From assembly GCF_000619905.2 (NCBI RefSeq), contig NZ_CP012371.1, forward strand, positions 2,418,001 to 2,482,000: a stretch of 64,000 nt of DNA, in the 5' to 3' direction. The notes under the pieces are model-generated. The model was not told the DNA's origin and made no database searches. It worked only from the letters and a program-made list of their open reading frames with translations. Position 1 is the stretch's first letter. Each line of letters begins with the position of its first letter. The position numbers were made by a program, and so were the translations under genes. Below, in pieces: positions 19,807-29,056 of the stretch. The stretch comes from Nitrosospira briensis C-128 (GTDB lineage: Bacteria; Pseudomonadota; Gammaproteobacteria; Burkholderiales; Nitrosomonadaceae).

Positions 19807-20541
19807 ATGACAAAAACAACTCATTTCGGCTTCAATACCGTAGCTGAAGCAGAGAAAGCCCGCAAGGTAGCCGGGGTATTCGATTCGGTTGCCGAGCGCT
19901 ACAACCTGATGAATGACCTCATGTCGGCAGGTATGCACCGGATGTGGAAGCGATTTGCGGTAGAGACCAGCGGAGTCAGAAAAGGAGACCGGGTGCTTGA
20001 TATTGCCGGCGGCACCGCCGACTTGAGCGCTTTATTTTTGGAGCAGGTGGGCAGCAATGGCGAGGTCTGGCTCACCGACATCAACAACGCTATGCTCACG
20101 ATAGGCCGCGACCGGCTACTCGATGAAGGTGCGGCTGTCTCGGTAGCGCAGTGCGATGCGGAGAAGCTGCCATTCCCAAGCAACTATTTTGACTGTGTCA
20201 GTGTTGCCTTCGGCCTCAGAAACATGACCCACAAGGATATGGCATTGAAAGAAATGCTGCGCGTGCTCCGACCTGGCGGACGGGTTATCGTGCTTGAATT
20301 CTCCAAGGTATGGAAACCATTGCAAAGCTTTTATGATCTTTACTCATTCAAGGTACTTCCAGCGATGGGCGGGTTCATTGCCGGAGACCCGGATAGCTAT
20401 CGCTATCTGGTCGAATCCATTCGCGTGCATCCCTCGCAGGAAGAATTGAAACAATTGATGCAAAACGCCGGTTTCGAGCGAGTAGAGTACTTCAATCTAT
20501 CTGCGAGCGTGGTTGCGCTTCACCGCGGCTACAAGTTTTAA
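19807..20541 (+). CDS. ubiE: Ubiquinone/menaquinone C-methyltransferase UbiE
   Basis: SAM-dependent methyltransferase of 244 residues that methylates demethylmenaquinol and the benzoquinol intermediate of ubiquinone synthesis. Visible signatures: [26 protein letters not shown], the SAM motif [11 protein letters not shown], and the family signature [24 protein letters not shown] near residue 137. Length and start are normal. The gene stands upstream of a 418-bp gap. Confidence 0.96.
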   Translation: MTKTTHFGFNTVAEAEKARKVAGVFDSVAERYNLMNDLMSAGMHRMWKRFAVETSGVRKGDRVLDIAGGTADLSALFLEQVGSNGEVWLTDINNAMLTIGRDRLLDEGAAVSVAQCDAEKLPFPSNYFDCVSVAFGLRNMTHKDMALKEMLRVLRPGGRVIVLEFSKVWKPLQSFYDLYSFKVLPAMGGFIAGDPDSYRYLVESIRVHPSQEELKQLMQNAGFERVEYFNLSASVVALHRGYKF

Positions 20542-20959
20542 GGCCGAGAGACTAAGGCTGAAACACCTCGGCGATTGGAGGAGAAACGATTACTCTTGTA
20601 TGTATGATAGCGTACAGAAAAATTTTCTGACGCTTGTCAGTATCACGCTACTTCCCTCCGGTTTTCCACGCAGATAAAAGGTTTGCTCATCCGCAGAAAA
20701 TGAGCTGAGACCCTATCGTGTGTCTGTGCAATGCGCATGGACACCGCTAAGACACCATAAGACAGGTGCTGGTCTCGAGCATGAGATCCGGTTGCTGTAC
20801 AAGAAAAGCCCTGACCAACCCATGATAAGCAACTCTCCCTGATCTTCGGCATTGAAGAAGACCACCTTCAGGAAAGTCTCGCAGATGCGTTGGTTACGGC
20901 CCGATTTATGTTTGAATCAAGGTTGAATTGGGGAATCAATCCTTCGCAAGGTAAAAACA
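20542..20959. other. Intergenic region with a possible exonuclease remnant
   Basis: A 418-bp gap between ubiE and the fructokinase gene. No complete gene is visible. At about 20821-20940 one plus-strand frame reads LSLIFGIEED then ESLADALVTARFMF, reminiscent of the third exonuclease motif of DnaQ-type 3'-5' exonucleases (typically HxALxDAxxTA), but it has a stop just upstream and no start. It could be a decayed gene end; the evidence is weak. Confidence 0.3.
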
Positions 20960-21877
20960 ATGACCGGCAGTCGTCATGTCGTACTCCTGTTTGGTGAAAT
21001 TCTGGTAGACCGGTTTCCCGACAGGGAGGTATTGGGTGGTGCGCCCTTCAATGTTGCCCGGCACTTGCGTGCGTTTGGCTGTGCACCTGTCCTGGTTACG
21101 CGTATAGGGCAGGACGCCGCGGGCGCTCGCGTGTTGCAGACCCTGGAAAGCTCGGGACTCGCCACACACGGTGTTCAGCTCGATACGATCTACCCTACCG
21201 GCATGGTAGATATCAATTTCACTTCTGAAGGTCACCGGTTCGATATTATTCCCGATCAAGCCTACGATCATATTCATCCCCGGCTATCGCGCATGGCTGC
21301 CCTCGCCGCGAATTCGGAACTCGTCTATTTTGGAACATTGGCGCAGCGTGCCGGCTCGCATCGAGCCCTGCGTCATTTATTGCGTGCTACCGGCGGTCAG
21401 CGTTTTTTTGATGTCAATTTGCGCGATCCCTGGGTTTATGTGGATCGCATACAATGGTCATTGCAGCACGCAGATATCGTCAAGGCTAATGACGACGAGC
21501 TTGAGAGAATAGCTCGGCTACTGAATATCGAGGAAATATCCCCCGAGGCTCAGGCCAAGGTGCTGATCAAGCGTTACCAGTTGCGCGGCATGCTTGTCAC
21601 TCGTGGTGAAGCGGGGGCCTGGTGGCTGGAAGATTCCGCGGAACCGATAACGACGGTATCCGATCCCATCACGGATATCCGTGATACGGTAGGCGCCGGC
21701 GATGCGTTCTCGGCCGTTTTTATGCTTGGCCTGCTGCACGGCTGGGCCGTGCCCCTCACCTTGCAACGGGCACATCATTTTGCCGGTGCAATTTGCCGGA
21801 TACGTGGCGGACTTCCGGAGCACAACGATTTCTACGAACCATTCATCAGCGACTGGCATATGAACCCATCTGAATGA
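20960..21877 (+). CDS. frk: PfkB-family fructokinase
   Basis: A 305-residue ribokinase-fold sugar kinase. The N-terminal PfkB signature GGAPFNVARHLRAFG is near residue 27 and the C-terminal anion-hole motif DTVGAGDAFSA, with the catalytic Asp, near residue 243. Its stop overlaps the start of the sucrose-phosphate synthase gene (ATGA), so it is translationally coupled. In Nitrosomonas the equivalent trio of genes makes and cleaves sucrose, and the kinase returns fructose released by sucrose synthase to fructose 6-phosphate. Ribosome site AAGG before the ATG. Confidence 0.9.
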   Translation: MTGSRHVVLLFGEILVDRFPDREVLGGAPFNVARHLRAFGCAPVLVTRIGQDAAGARVLQTLESSGLATHGVQLDTIYPTGMVDINFTSEGHRFDIIPDQAYDHIHPRLSRMAALAANSELVYFGTLAQRAGSHRALRHLLRATGGQRFFDVNLRDPWVYVDRIQWSLQHADIVKANDDELERIARLLNIEEISPEAQAKVLIKRYQLRGMLVTRGEAGAWWLEDSAEPITTVSDPITDIRDTVGAGDAFSAVFMLGLLHGWAVPLTLQRAHHFAGAICRIRGGLPEHNDFYEPFISDWHMNPSE

Positions 21878-24036
21878 AAGATTTATATATCCTGATGCTA
21901 AGCCTGCACGGGTTGATCCGGGGGAACGACCTGGAACTTGGGCGCGATGCGGATACTGGCGGGCAGGTGTTATACGTGGTAGAGCTGGCCCGTGCATTGG
22001 CGCGCCAGCACGAAGTCGTCAAGGTCGATCTGCTGACCCGGAGGATAGAAGATTCCTCCGTATCCGCTGACTATGCTCGTCCGGAAGAGATGCTCGGCGA
22101 TAATGCACGCATTATTCGTCTTCCTTGCGGGCCGCGCCGGTATTTGCGTAAAGAGAGTCTTTGGCCCTATCTCGATCAACTGGTTGATCGTGCGCTGCTT
22201 TTTCTGCGTGAGCAGAAACGTTTGCCTGATGTCATCCATAGCCATTATGCCGATGCAGGCTATGTCGGGATGCAGCTTTCTCAGCTTCTCGGTATCCCGC
22301 AGATCCATACCGGGCACTCGCTCGGGCGAAGCAAACAGCAGCGCCTGCTCGCACAAGGGCGTAAACCACAGGCACTGGAGCGTCAATTCAGCTTTCATCG
22401 CCGGATATCGACCGAGGAGGCCATACTTCAGCATGCAAGCCTGATCATAACAAGCACACCTCAGGAGAGCGACGAGCAATACGGACTGTATACCAACTAT
22501 CACCGTGAGCGTGCCGTGGTTATTCCTCCCGGGACCGATATCTCGCGCTTTTCTCCGCCCAGTCGCCGGATAGCGCCGGAGCCGGAGGCTGCGAGGCTCA
22601 TCGACCGTTTTCTGACGCATCCGCGCAAGCCTTTGGTGCTCACGATTTGCCGCCCCGAAATGCGAAAGAATCTCGGTGCCTTGATCGCCGCATTCGGCAG
22701 TTCACCTGAATTGCATGAGCACGCCAACCTGGCCATCATAGCGGGTAATCGCGAGGACATCCGTAAACTTGACGTCGCGCAGATCGAGGTAATGACCGAT
22801 CTATTGCTCGATATCGATCTTTACGATTTATGGGGTAAAGTGGCGCTGCCAAAACAGCACAAGCCGGCCGATATCGCAGGGTTCTATCGGCTCGCAGCTC
22901 GGCGCCGGGGCATATTTGTCAATCCGGCGCTCACCGAACCGTTCGGTCTTACCTTGATCGAAGCGGCTGCCAGCGGGCTTCCCATCGTTGCTACAGAAGA
23001 CGGAGGACCGCGCGATATCGTGGCGCACTGCAAAAATGGCGTCCTGGTGAATCCCATGGATATCAAGGCCATAGCGGAGGCGATTGAATACGGACTGGCG
23101 GATTCGACTCGTTGGCGGCGCTGGTCGCGCAATGGTATTGCAGGGGTCAGGAATTACTACACCTGGGATGCGCACGTCAGGAAATACCTGCGCGTTCTGT
23201 TCCGTCTGTTGCATCAGGAGCGTAAGCAAATCCGGCGCACCATGGCGATATACCAGAGGCCGCAACGCCATCCGTTACCGCTGATATCGCATATGCTCAT
23301 TAGCGATATCGACAATACCCTGCTGGGTGATCGTGCCGCCTTGCGCCGTTTTCTGACTATCTTGCGGGCGACCCCGCCCAATTTAGGCTTTGGAGTCGCC
23401 ACAGGGCGCACGTTGGAAAGTACACTCAAGATATTGAAGGAATGGGGCGTTCCCTTACCTGATGTGCTGATTACCGCGGTCGGCAGCGAGATCAATTATG
23501 GTCCAGAACTCCGCCCGGATATAGGCTGGCAAAATTTCATCAAGTACCTGTGGCGCCGCGATGCGATTGAAAGCGCGCTTGACGGAGTGCCGGGTCTCAC
23601 ATTGCAAGCGAAGGAGAATCAGCGCGAATTCAAGCTTAGCTACAATGTAGATCCCGAAAAAATGCCGCCAATGGCAAAAATCAGGGCTCTATTACGTGAG
23701 CAAAAATTGTCCGCACATTTGGTTTATTCGCGCCAAGCCTATCTCGACATTTTGCCTCTGCGCGGTTCCAAAGGGGGGGCAATACGTTATCTTGCCTATA
23801 AATGGGGGCTGCCGTTGCGTTCCTTTTTAGTCGCAGGTGATTCAGGCAACGATAGGGAAATGCTGATCGGTGACACACTTGGCGTGATCGTTGCAAACCA
23901 TAGCCCCGAATTGGCCAGTCTAAGGGGAAATGAGCAAATTTATTTTGCCCGTGCAGGCTACGCGGACGGCATCGCTGAAGGCATGGCACATTACGAGTTT
24001 GGCACTTCCCTCATGGAGACTGCGAATGATACCTAA
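21874..24036 (+). CDS. sps: Fused sucrose-phosphate synthase / sucrose-phosphatase
   Basis: A 720-residue bifunctional protein. Residues 1-460 form a GT-B (GT4) glycosyltransferase with HGLIRGNDLELGRDADTGGQ at the N terminus and the sugar-nucleotide site EPFGLTLIEAAASGLP near 358; residues 470-715 form a HAD phosphatase starting SDIDNTLLGD (nucleophile Asp about 475) and ending in the AGDSGNDREML acid loop. It joins UDP-glucose to fructose 6-phosphate and removes the phosphate. It is preceded by frk and overlaps sucrose synthase by 11 bp. Confidence 0.93.
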   Translation: MKDLYILMLSLHGLIRGNDLELGRDADTGGQVLYVVELARALARQHEVVKVDLLTRRIEDSSVSADYARPEEMLGDNARIIRLPCGPRRYLRKESLWPYLDQLVDRALLFLREQKRLPDVIHSHYADAGYVGMQLSQLLGIPQIHTGHSLGRSKQQRLLAQGRKPQALERQFSFHRRISTEEAILQHASLIITSTPQESDEQYGLYTNYHRERAVVIPPGTDISRFSPPSRRIAPEPEAARLIDRFLTHPRKPLVLTICRPEMRKNLGALIAAFGSSPELHEHANLAIIAGNREDIRKLDVAQIEVMTDLLLDIDLYDLWGKVALPKQHKPADIAGFYRLAARRRGIFVNPALTEPFGLTLIEAAASGLPIVATEDGGPRDIVAHCKNGVLVNPMDIKAIAEAIEYGLADSTRWRRWSRNGIAGVRNYYTWDAHVRKYLRVLFRLLHQERKQIRRTMAIYQRPQRHPLPLISHMLISDIDNTLLGDRAALRRFLTILRATPPNLGFGVATGRTLESTLKILKEWGVPLPDVLITAVGSEINYGPELRPDIGWQNFIKYLWRRDAIESALDGVPGLTLQAKENQREFKLSYNVDPEKMPPMAKIRALLREQKLSAHLVYSRQAYLDILPLRGSKGGAIRYLAYKWGLPLRSFLVAGDSGNDREMLIGDTLGVIVANHSPELASLRGNEQIYFARAGYADGIAEGMAHYEFGTSLMETANDT

Positions 24037-26416
24037 ATTTGATGCCTGGGCTGCGGATCACCGTAGCGATTTATATGCATTGTTACGTAGATGGTTCGAA
24101 CTGGAACGTCCGCTTTTGCTGCGCTCGGATCTTCAGGCAGCTTTTGATGCATTAAGCGCAGAGCTTCCCCACTCTCTCGTCGAGACGCCGCTGCAAGAAG
24201 TCGTCGATCTCCTGCAAGAGGCGGTGTGCCGGCCTCCGCTGATTTATATGGCGTTACGCGAAGGTGCCGGGAGTTGGCACTTCATGAGCATTCATCAGCA
24301 GCAGTTGATACCTGAGCCTGTCAGCGTGTCCGATTATCTGGCTTTCAAGGAAATGCTGGTGCGCCCGGATAGCGCTCATGAACCGGTGTTGGAACTGGAT
24401 TTCGCGCCATTTAATCGTGGTTTCCCGCGGCTCAAGGAAATTCGCTCGATCGGTCAAGGGGTGATCTTTCTCAACAAGCAACTGGCGGGTACGCTGTTTA
24501 CCCACCCGGGCATGGGCTCAGTCAAGCTGTTGAATTTTTTGGCGGTGCATTCCATGGACGGGCATCAATTGATGCTCAACGGCAACTTTGCCGACGTTGC
24601 GGCGTTGCGCGCCGGGTTGCGCCGCGCGCTTGGGTTGCTCGACAGATATCCCGACGATACGCCATGGATAACGATTGCGGAGTTACTGAGCGGACTGGGT
24701 TTTGCACCGGGTTGGGGCGATTGCGCCAAGCGGGTGAGCGACACCATGAGCCTCCTGGTGGATATTCTCGAAGCGCCTTCAGCACAAATACTCGAGAATT
24801 TCCTGGCGCGAATTCCCATGATATCAAAGTTGTTGGTCCTGTCGCCCCATGGCTATTTCGGGCAGGATAATGTGTTGGGATTGCCGGATACGGGCGGTCA
24901 GGTGGTTTACATCCTGGATCAGGTAAGGGCTCTGGAACGGGACATGAGCGAGCGCCTGATGCTCCAGGGGATAACGGCCCAACCGAAAATTCTGATAGGC
25001 ACACGCCTGATCCCTGAGGCGGGAGATACCCTGTGCAACCAGCCGTTGGAAAAAATCCACGGCACCCAGAACTCATGGATTGTGCGTGTGCCATTTCGTA
25101 AACCCAACGGCGAAGTTGTCCGGTCCTGGATATCGCGTTTCGAGATATGGCCTTATCTGGAAAATTTTGCGCATGATCTTGAACGCGAAGCGCTGGCACA
25201 ACTGAGTGGCCGCCCGGACCTGGTAATCGGCAATTATTCGGATGGAAACCTGGTGGCCTCACTGATTTCCAAACGAATCGGTGTAACACAGTGCAATATC
25301 GCCCACGCGCTGGAGCAGAGCAAATATTTGCATTCCGCCTTGCACTGGCGCGAGAATGAAGCCCAGTATCATTTCAATTGCCAGTACACCGCTGATCTGA
25401 TTGCAATGAATAGCGCCGATTTTATTATTACCAGTACCTATCAAGAGATTGCAGGTACCTCTCATACCGTGGGCCAATATGAAACCTATCAGAACTACAC
25501 GATGCCCGGCTTGTATCGAGTGCTGAACGGCGTCGATCTTTTTGACCCCAAGTTCAATATCGTCTCCCCCGGTGCCGATGCCGAGGTGTATTTCTCCTAT
25601 CTCGACGGGGAGCGCCGTCTGAAAACGCTATTGCCCGACATCGAGCGTCTTTTATATGGAGACGATCCCGGCGTACCCTGGCGCGGTCATTTCAACGATC
25701 CTGCCAAGCCCCTGATTTTTACAATGGCCCGCCTCGATCTGGTCAAGAATTTGACTGGATTGGCGGCGTGGTTTGCACAATGTGCGCGTCTATCGGATGC
25801 AGCCAATCTACTCGTAATCGGTGGGTATATCGACCCTGCCGCTTCGACCGATGGTGAGGAACGGGCCGAAATTGACCACATGCACGCCATTATGAATGAA
25901 TATAAGCTGGAAGGGCGCATGCGCTGGCTCGGCACTCGCCTGGAAAAGAATCTGGCGGGCGAATTGTATCGGCATGTGGCTGATAAGCGCGGCATGTTTG
26001 TCCAGCCGGCCCGATTCGAGGCATTTGGGCTGACCATCATCGAGGCTATGGCTTCCGGCCTTCCCGTATTCGCTACGTGTCATGGCGGTCCGCGGGAGAT
26101 CATTCAGCATGGAATATCGGGCTATCATTTCGACCCGAACGACGGTTCTGCCGCGGCCGAAGCCATGGCTGATTTTTTCACTCGCTCAGCCGCCGATCCC
26201 GATTTTTGGGACCATATTTCCCAAATGGCTTTAAAACGGGTTGAATCACGTTATACATGGCGTTTGTACGCAGAACGAATGATGACTTTATCGCGTATCT
26301 ACGGTTTCTGGAAATTCGTCAGCAATCTGGAGCATGAAGAAACTGAACGTTATCTCGATATGTTTTACCATTTGCAATTTCGTCCCATGGCGCAGGCACT
26401 GCTCCCCCATCAATAA
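24026..26416 (+). CDS. susA: Sucrose synthase
   Basis: A 796-residue GT4 glycosyltransferase that reversibly makes sucrose from NDP-glucose and fructose. The family-specific N-terminal regulatory region (about 1-260) is followed by SPHGYFGQDNVLGLPDTGGQVVYI near 272 and the donor-binding motif FEAFGLTIIEAMASGLP near 663. The start ATG 24026 lies inside the end of the sps gene with GGAG upstream; an ATG at 23930 in the same frame would add 32 residues read from inside the HAD domain and is rejected. Bacterial enzymes of this type (for example in Nitrosomonas) prefer ADP as acceptor in the cleavage direction. Confidence 0.95.
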   Translation: MIPKFDAWAADHRSDLYALLRRWFELERPLLLRSDLQAAFDALSAELPHSLVETPLQEVVDLLQEAVCRPPLIYMALREGAGSWHFMSIHQQQLIPEPVSVSDYLAFKEMLVRPDSAHEPVLELDFAPFNRGFPRLKEIRSIGQGVIFLNKQLAGTLFTHPGMGSVKLLNFLAVHSMDGHQLMLNGNFADVAALRAGLRRALGLLDRYPDDTPWITIAELLSGLGFAPGWGDCAKRVSDTMSLLVDILEAPSAQILENFLARIPMISKLLVLSPHGYFGQDNVLGLPDTGGQVVYILDQVRALERDMSERLMLQGITAQPKILIGTRLIPEAGDTLCNQPLEKIHGTQNSWIVRVPFRKPNGEVVRSWISRFEIWPYLENFAHDLEREALAQLSGRPDLVIGNYSDGNLVASLISKRIGVTQCNIAHALEQSKYLHSALHWRENEAQYHFNCQYTADLIAMNSADFIITSTYQEIAGTSHTVGQYETYQNYTMPGLYRVLNGVDLFDPKFNIVSPGADAEVYFSYLDGERRLKTLLPDIERLLYGDDPGVPWRGHFNDPAKPLIFTMARLDLVKNLTGLAAWFAQCARLSDAANLLVIGGYIDPAASTDGEERAEIDHMHAIMNEYKLEGRMRWLGTRLEKNLAGELYRHVADKRGMFVQPARFEAFGLTIIEAMASGLPVFATCHGGPREIIQHGISGYHFDPNDGSAAAEAMADFFTRSAADPDFWDHISQMALKRVESRYTWRLYAERMMTLSRIYGFWKFVSNLEHEETERYLDMFYHLQFRPMAQALLPHQ

Positions 26417-27228
26417 GCAATCTCGAGTCGCTCGCATTCCCGGCGCTGATTCAACGCGAGGTATAGGACCTGCGGCGGAAAACATCGATCGTGATTCAGC
26501 GTCCGAAGCGGGCGACATGCAGCGCAGCATTGTTAATCGCAAAACGGGATTTCCTTGTTGACGACTTTCTTTGTTGATAGAATAAATTCGATAATCTTGA
26601 ATCCGGCGGCTGGACGGAATGGATGAGCGGTTTTTGGAGCAAAGAACGGCGCGACGACATGGAATGTAACAGTGCAGGACAGCAGTGCCTTCCGCAGGAA
26701 GGTGCGGCCTCGAAGCGGGATGCGGGCACCCCATGCGCGTAGAACGCGATCGCGGTGTTCCTGAGCTGCATGATCTCCACCTCGCAGGGACTCTCGTGCG
26801 ACGTTCGGGGCGCCATTCCATCTCGGGAAGTTGCGTGCAGCGCTGCGCGGCAAAAACTGTTCGACCCGTTCCGTAGCGAACTCACCGGGAAAGTGAGGCT
26901 CAAAGGGTACAAAAATCCTTTCCGGCTATGACGCTTAGCTGACAAATGAGCGGTCAACCGGCGGATTCAGGATCATATAACTCGGGTCTGCTCAATTTAT
27001 CGAGAGATATCGGGTGGGGGTCTTGAACGCATCAGGCGGCAAGACATGGAAAAGTTTATGGAAATAGGGCGCCGCTTTTAGGTACACTTCATAAAAGTTG
27101 GATATATGCTCTCGGCTATTTAGCGGTGGCTTGCGGCACGTTCAAGTGGTGCGAGCGTGATGCTGTTTTATTGCCGGGTGGCATTTTTTTTGTTCTACGG
27201 CTGGAAAAAATTTAGCTCAGGAGTACTC
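26417..27228. other. Intergenic region, 812 bp, repeat-bearing
   Basis: The long gap between sucrose synthase and the secreted protein gene. It holds the inverted-end element listed at 26596-26971. Open minus-strand frames across 26288-26957 have no ribosome site and run across repeat sequence, so they are not called. Nothing else was recognised in 26972-27228 apart from an AT-rich stretch before the next gene. Confidence 0.45.
26596..26971. repeat. Inverted-end repeat family E, copy 1 (376 bp)
   Basis: Left end CTTGAATCCGGCGGCTGGAC and right end (complement) CCTGAATCCGCCGGTTGACC are imperfect inverted repeats. The right half, read on the minus strand (GGAAAGGATTTTTG then a CCCGGTGAG box), matches the element at 41920-42068 over roughly 70 bp. 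Compared with that copy it holds about 230 bp of extra internal sequence. No gene inside. Confidence 0.6.
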
Positions 27229-27675
27229 ATGAACAAAAAATTAACAAGTATTGCATTTGTCGCATTGGTCTTGTCATGGCCAGTTTCTGCCGCCTCGTTA
27301 TCGCAGCCAAAGCCGGAGGCACAGCCACAGGCCCAGCAAACACAGCTACCCCATGGCGATGGCTGGCGCCTTGTCCGATCACTCGAGCTCGGAAACTCGG
27401 GAAATTTTATTCACATGGTCCTGATCGATAGCACCCGCGATATGGACAAGGCTGTTTATGGCGCAGCACTTAGCAAGTTATGCCGATCCGAGCCTGACTT
27501 TTGCAGAGTGAGGTTCTGGAACCAGGAGCGCCACGTGTCTCAATCGATTTCTTTTAAAGATTCCGAGTTCAAGGCACTGAGGGCGGAGTATATTTTTAAC
27601 CGCGCCGGAGGCGTTCAACAGTTGCTATATGCCTGCACTGTTGTGTCAGACAAGAGTCAATGTTTTTCCAATTAA
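27229..27675 (+). CDS. Small secreted protein, unknown function
   Basis: A 148-residue protein from ATG 27229 (AGGAG 6 bases upstream). The N terminus MNKKLTSIAFVALVLSWPVSAA is a signal peptide; a Pro/Gln-rich linker (KPEAQPQAQQTQ) follows; the mature part has three cysteines in two clusters (KLCRSEPDFCRV near 92-100 and YACTVVS near 137) that could form disulfides. The frame is open to 27157, but that would bury the signal peptide. Family not recognised. Confidence 0.7.
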   Translation: MNKKLTSIAFVALVLSWPVSAASLSQPKPEAQPQAQQTQLPHGDGWRLVRSLELGNSGNFIHMVLIDSTRDMDKAVYGAALSKLCRSEPDFCRVRFWNQERHVSQSISFKDSEFKALRAEYIFNRAGGVQQLLYACTVVSDKSQCFSN

Positions 27676-27793
27676 TGCCTGCAGAGTTGGGCTAAGTGGG
27701 TATCGGACGCTACCGGGTCGCTTTCGATGTGCTTGCTTTCGAGCCGCAATGCAGTAACTGAGCATTTGCGGCGACGGTAACTGGGAGAGTTTT

Positions 27794-28183
27794 ATGCCAC
27801 GCCAATTAAAAAGTTCAGGTTCTACGTTCGAGCAGGAGATTGGTTATTCAAGAGCCGTGGTTGACGGCGACTGGATTTTTGTCTCCGGCACAACCGGATT
27901 CGACTATGGCAGGATGACCATTTCCGATGATCTGCTGGAGCAGGCTGAACAGTGTTTCAAGAATATCCAGGCAGCCCTGGGCGAAGCGGGAGCAAGTATG
28001 GGAGATATTGTCCGGGTAACCTATGTATTGCCTCATGCAGCAGACTTCCCCAAGTGCTGGCCGATCTTCCGCAAACATCTCGGGCAGATCAGACCCGCGG
28101 CGATGATGATCTCAGCGGGCTTGTCCGATCCGCGCATGCGTATTGAAATCCAGGTAACGGCCCGTCGCGGCTCGGGTGCCTGA
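27794..28183 (+). CDS. RidA family protein
   Basis: A 129-residue YjgF/YER057c/UK114-fold protein. The beta-alpha pattern and signature residues are visible: SRAVVDGDWIFVSGTTGFD, EQCFKNIQAALGEAGASMGDIVRVTYVL, and the C-terminal MRIEIQVTARRG. Canonical RidA uses Arg105 and Glu120 to deaminate reactive enamines/imines; here the region IRPAAMMISAGLSDPRMRIEI lacks the usual RxxV/C-x-V context, so it is more likely a RidA paralogue (Rid group) of unknown substrate. Ribosome site GGGAG. Confidence 0.85.
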   Translation: MPRQLKSSGSTFEQEIGYSRAVVDGDWIFVSGTTGFDYGRMTISDDLLEQAEQCFKNIQAALGEAGASMGDIVRVTYVLPHAADFPKCWPIFRKHLGQIRPAAMMISAGLSDPRMRIEIQVTARRGSGA

Positions 28184-28245
28184 GATATTGCCAACGGTTG
28201 CAGGTGGCAGGTGTAAGTGGTCAGTCGATGATGATGAAATGCAAT

Positions 28246-28412
28246 TAGCCCGGATGTTTCATAAATTCGCGTGATGATTGCGCAGGATTTTGTTTTGTAG
28301 GGAGATTTCGTGAAAGAGTGGCGTAGTTATTCATACGCCCGACTGAACGAAATTTTCATACGAAACAAAAGACCAGCAAGGGCGCGCGTCAATTTATGAA
28401 ACATCCGGGCTA
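28246..28412. repeat. MITE-like element with perfect 22-bp ends (167 bp)
   Basis: Terminal inverted repeats beginning TAGCCCGGATGTTTCATAAA are perfect over 22 bp (28246-28267 and 28391-28412). The interior contains a second imperfect inverted pair built around ACGAAAT, so the whole transcript could fold into one long hairpin. No gene inside; it separates ridA from the TIR-like gene. The TAGCCCGGATGTTTCAT terminus resembles repeats seen in many proteobacteria, but other copies were not found in this window. Confidence 0.75.
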
Positions 28413-28461
28413 GGGCTTGCATAGAGGTCCGGTAACAATAAATACTCCAGGGAGGTAATGA

Positions 28462-28848
28462 ATGGCTTCAACGAATAAAGTTTTTATCAGCTTTGCGCTC
28501 AGGGATATCAAGGCGCACGACCGGCTCCTTGAGCAATTGAAAAAGGAGCAAACAACCTATTCCTTTGTGGAAATGCCCATCAAGCAATCATGGGAACCAT
28601 CCTGGAAGGAAGAGTGCCGCAAAGTAGTGACCGATTGCGATGGCGTAATTGGCCTCATCACAAAAAACGTTATCAGGGCTGATGGTCAGCAATGGGAGTT
28701 GCGCTGTGCCTACGAGGGGAGGGTGCCCGTGCTGCTCATCCACGGCGATGACGATAAACTACCCGCAAAATTGCCTGAGCCAGTGGGTCAGCGGGAGATC
28801 GATGCGTGGACCTGGCCCATCATATCAACATTCCTCAACAGGCTGTAA
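28462..28848 (+). CDS. Standalone TIR-like domain protein (MTH538/ThsB type)
   Basis: A 128-residue single-domain protein. The N terminus NKVFISFALRDIKAHDRLLEQLK is the strand-helix start of TIR-like folds; MPIKQSWEPSWKEECRKVVTDCDGVIGLITKNV gives the second and third strands; and QQWELRCAYEGRVPVLLIHGD carries the W-E pair whose Glu is the likely NADase residue. This matches the DUF1863/Thoeris TIR-like group, in which TIR proteins make NAD-derived signals or deplete NAD during phage defence. No effector gene (ThsA, Sir2 or similar) is adjacent. Ribosome site GGGAGG. Function is inferred from the fold only. Confidence 0.75.
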   Translation: MASTNKVFISFALRDIKAHDRLLEQLKKEQTTYSFVEMPIKQSWEPSWKEECRKVVTDCDGVIGLITKNVIRADGQQWELRCAYEGRVPVLLIHGDDDKLPAKLPEPVGQREIDAWTWPIISTFLNRL

Positions 28849-29056
28849 GCGCGCTACCGCGTAGCCAGCCACAGCGAGTATGGGGCGGCATACAACAAAT
28901 TCGAGCACTGCAAGCGGATCCATGGTTTTACTGCTCTGCCGGTGCATTGACTCTTGCCGAAGCGTTTCTCCGCCCCTGCTAATACTATCGTCTCCGGTAT
29001 GGGGGACTCCGTCCCCAAACATCAATTCCTTGCGTCAACCTTTCTTCCTGAAATTC
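28849..29056. other. Convergent gap with short hairpins
   Basis: 208 bp between the TIR-like gene and the convergent membrane-anchored protein gene. GCGCTACCGCGTAGC at 28852-28866 and GGGGAC-TCC-GTCCCC at about 29000-29014 are small hairpins without T-tracts; either could end transcripts by a factor-dependent route. Confidence 0.35.

Noticed and set aside
23930-24025. Upstream extension of sucrose synthase by 32 residues
   Set aside because: It would be read from inside the HAD domain of the preceding gene and has no ribosome site; ATG 24026 has GGAG at proper spacing.
26288-26957. Minus-strand open frames of 153-177 codons downstream of sucrose synthase
   Set aside because: They run through repeat family E and the tail of the sucrose synthase gene, have no ribosome site and show no family pattern.
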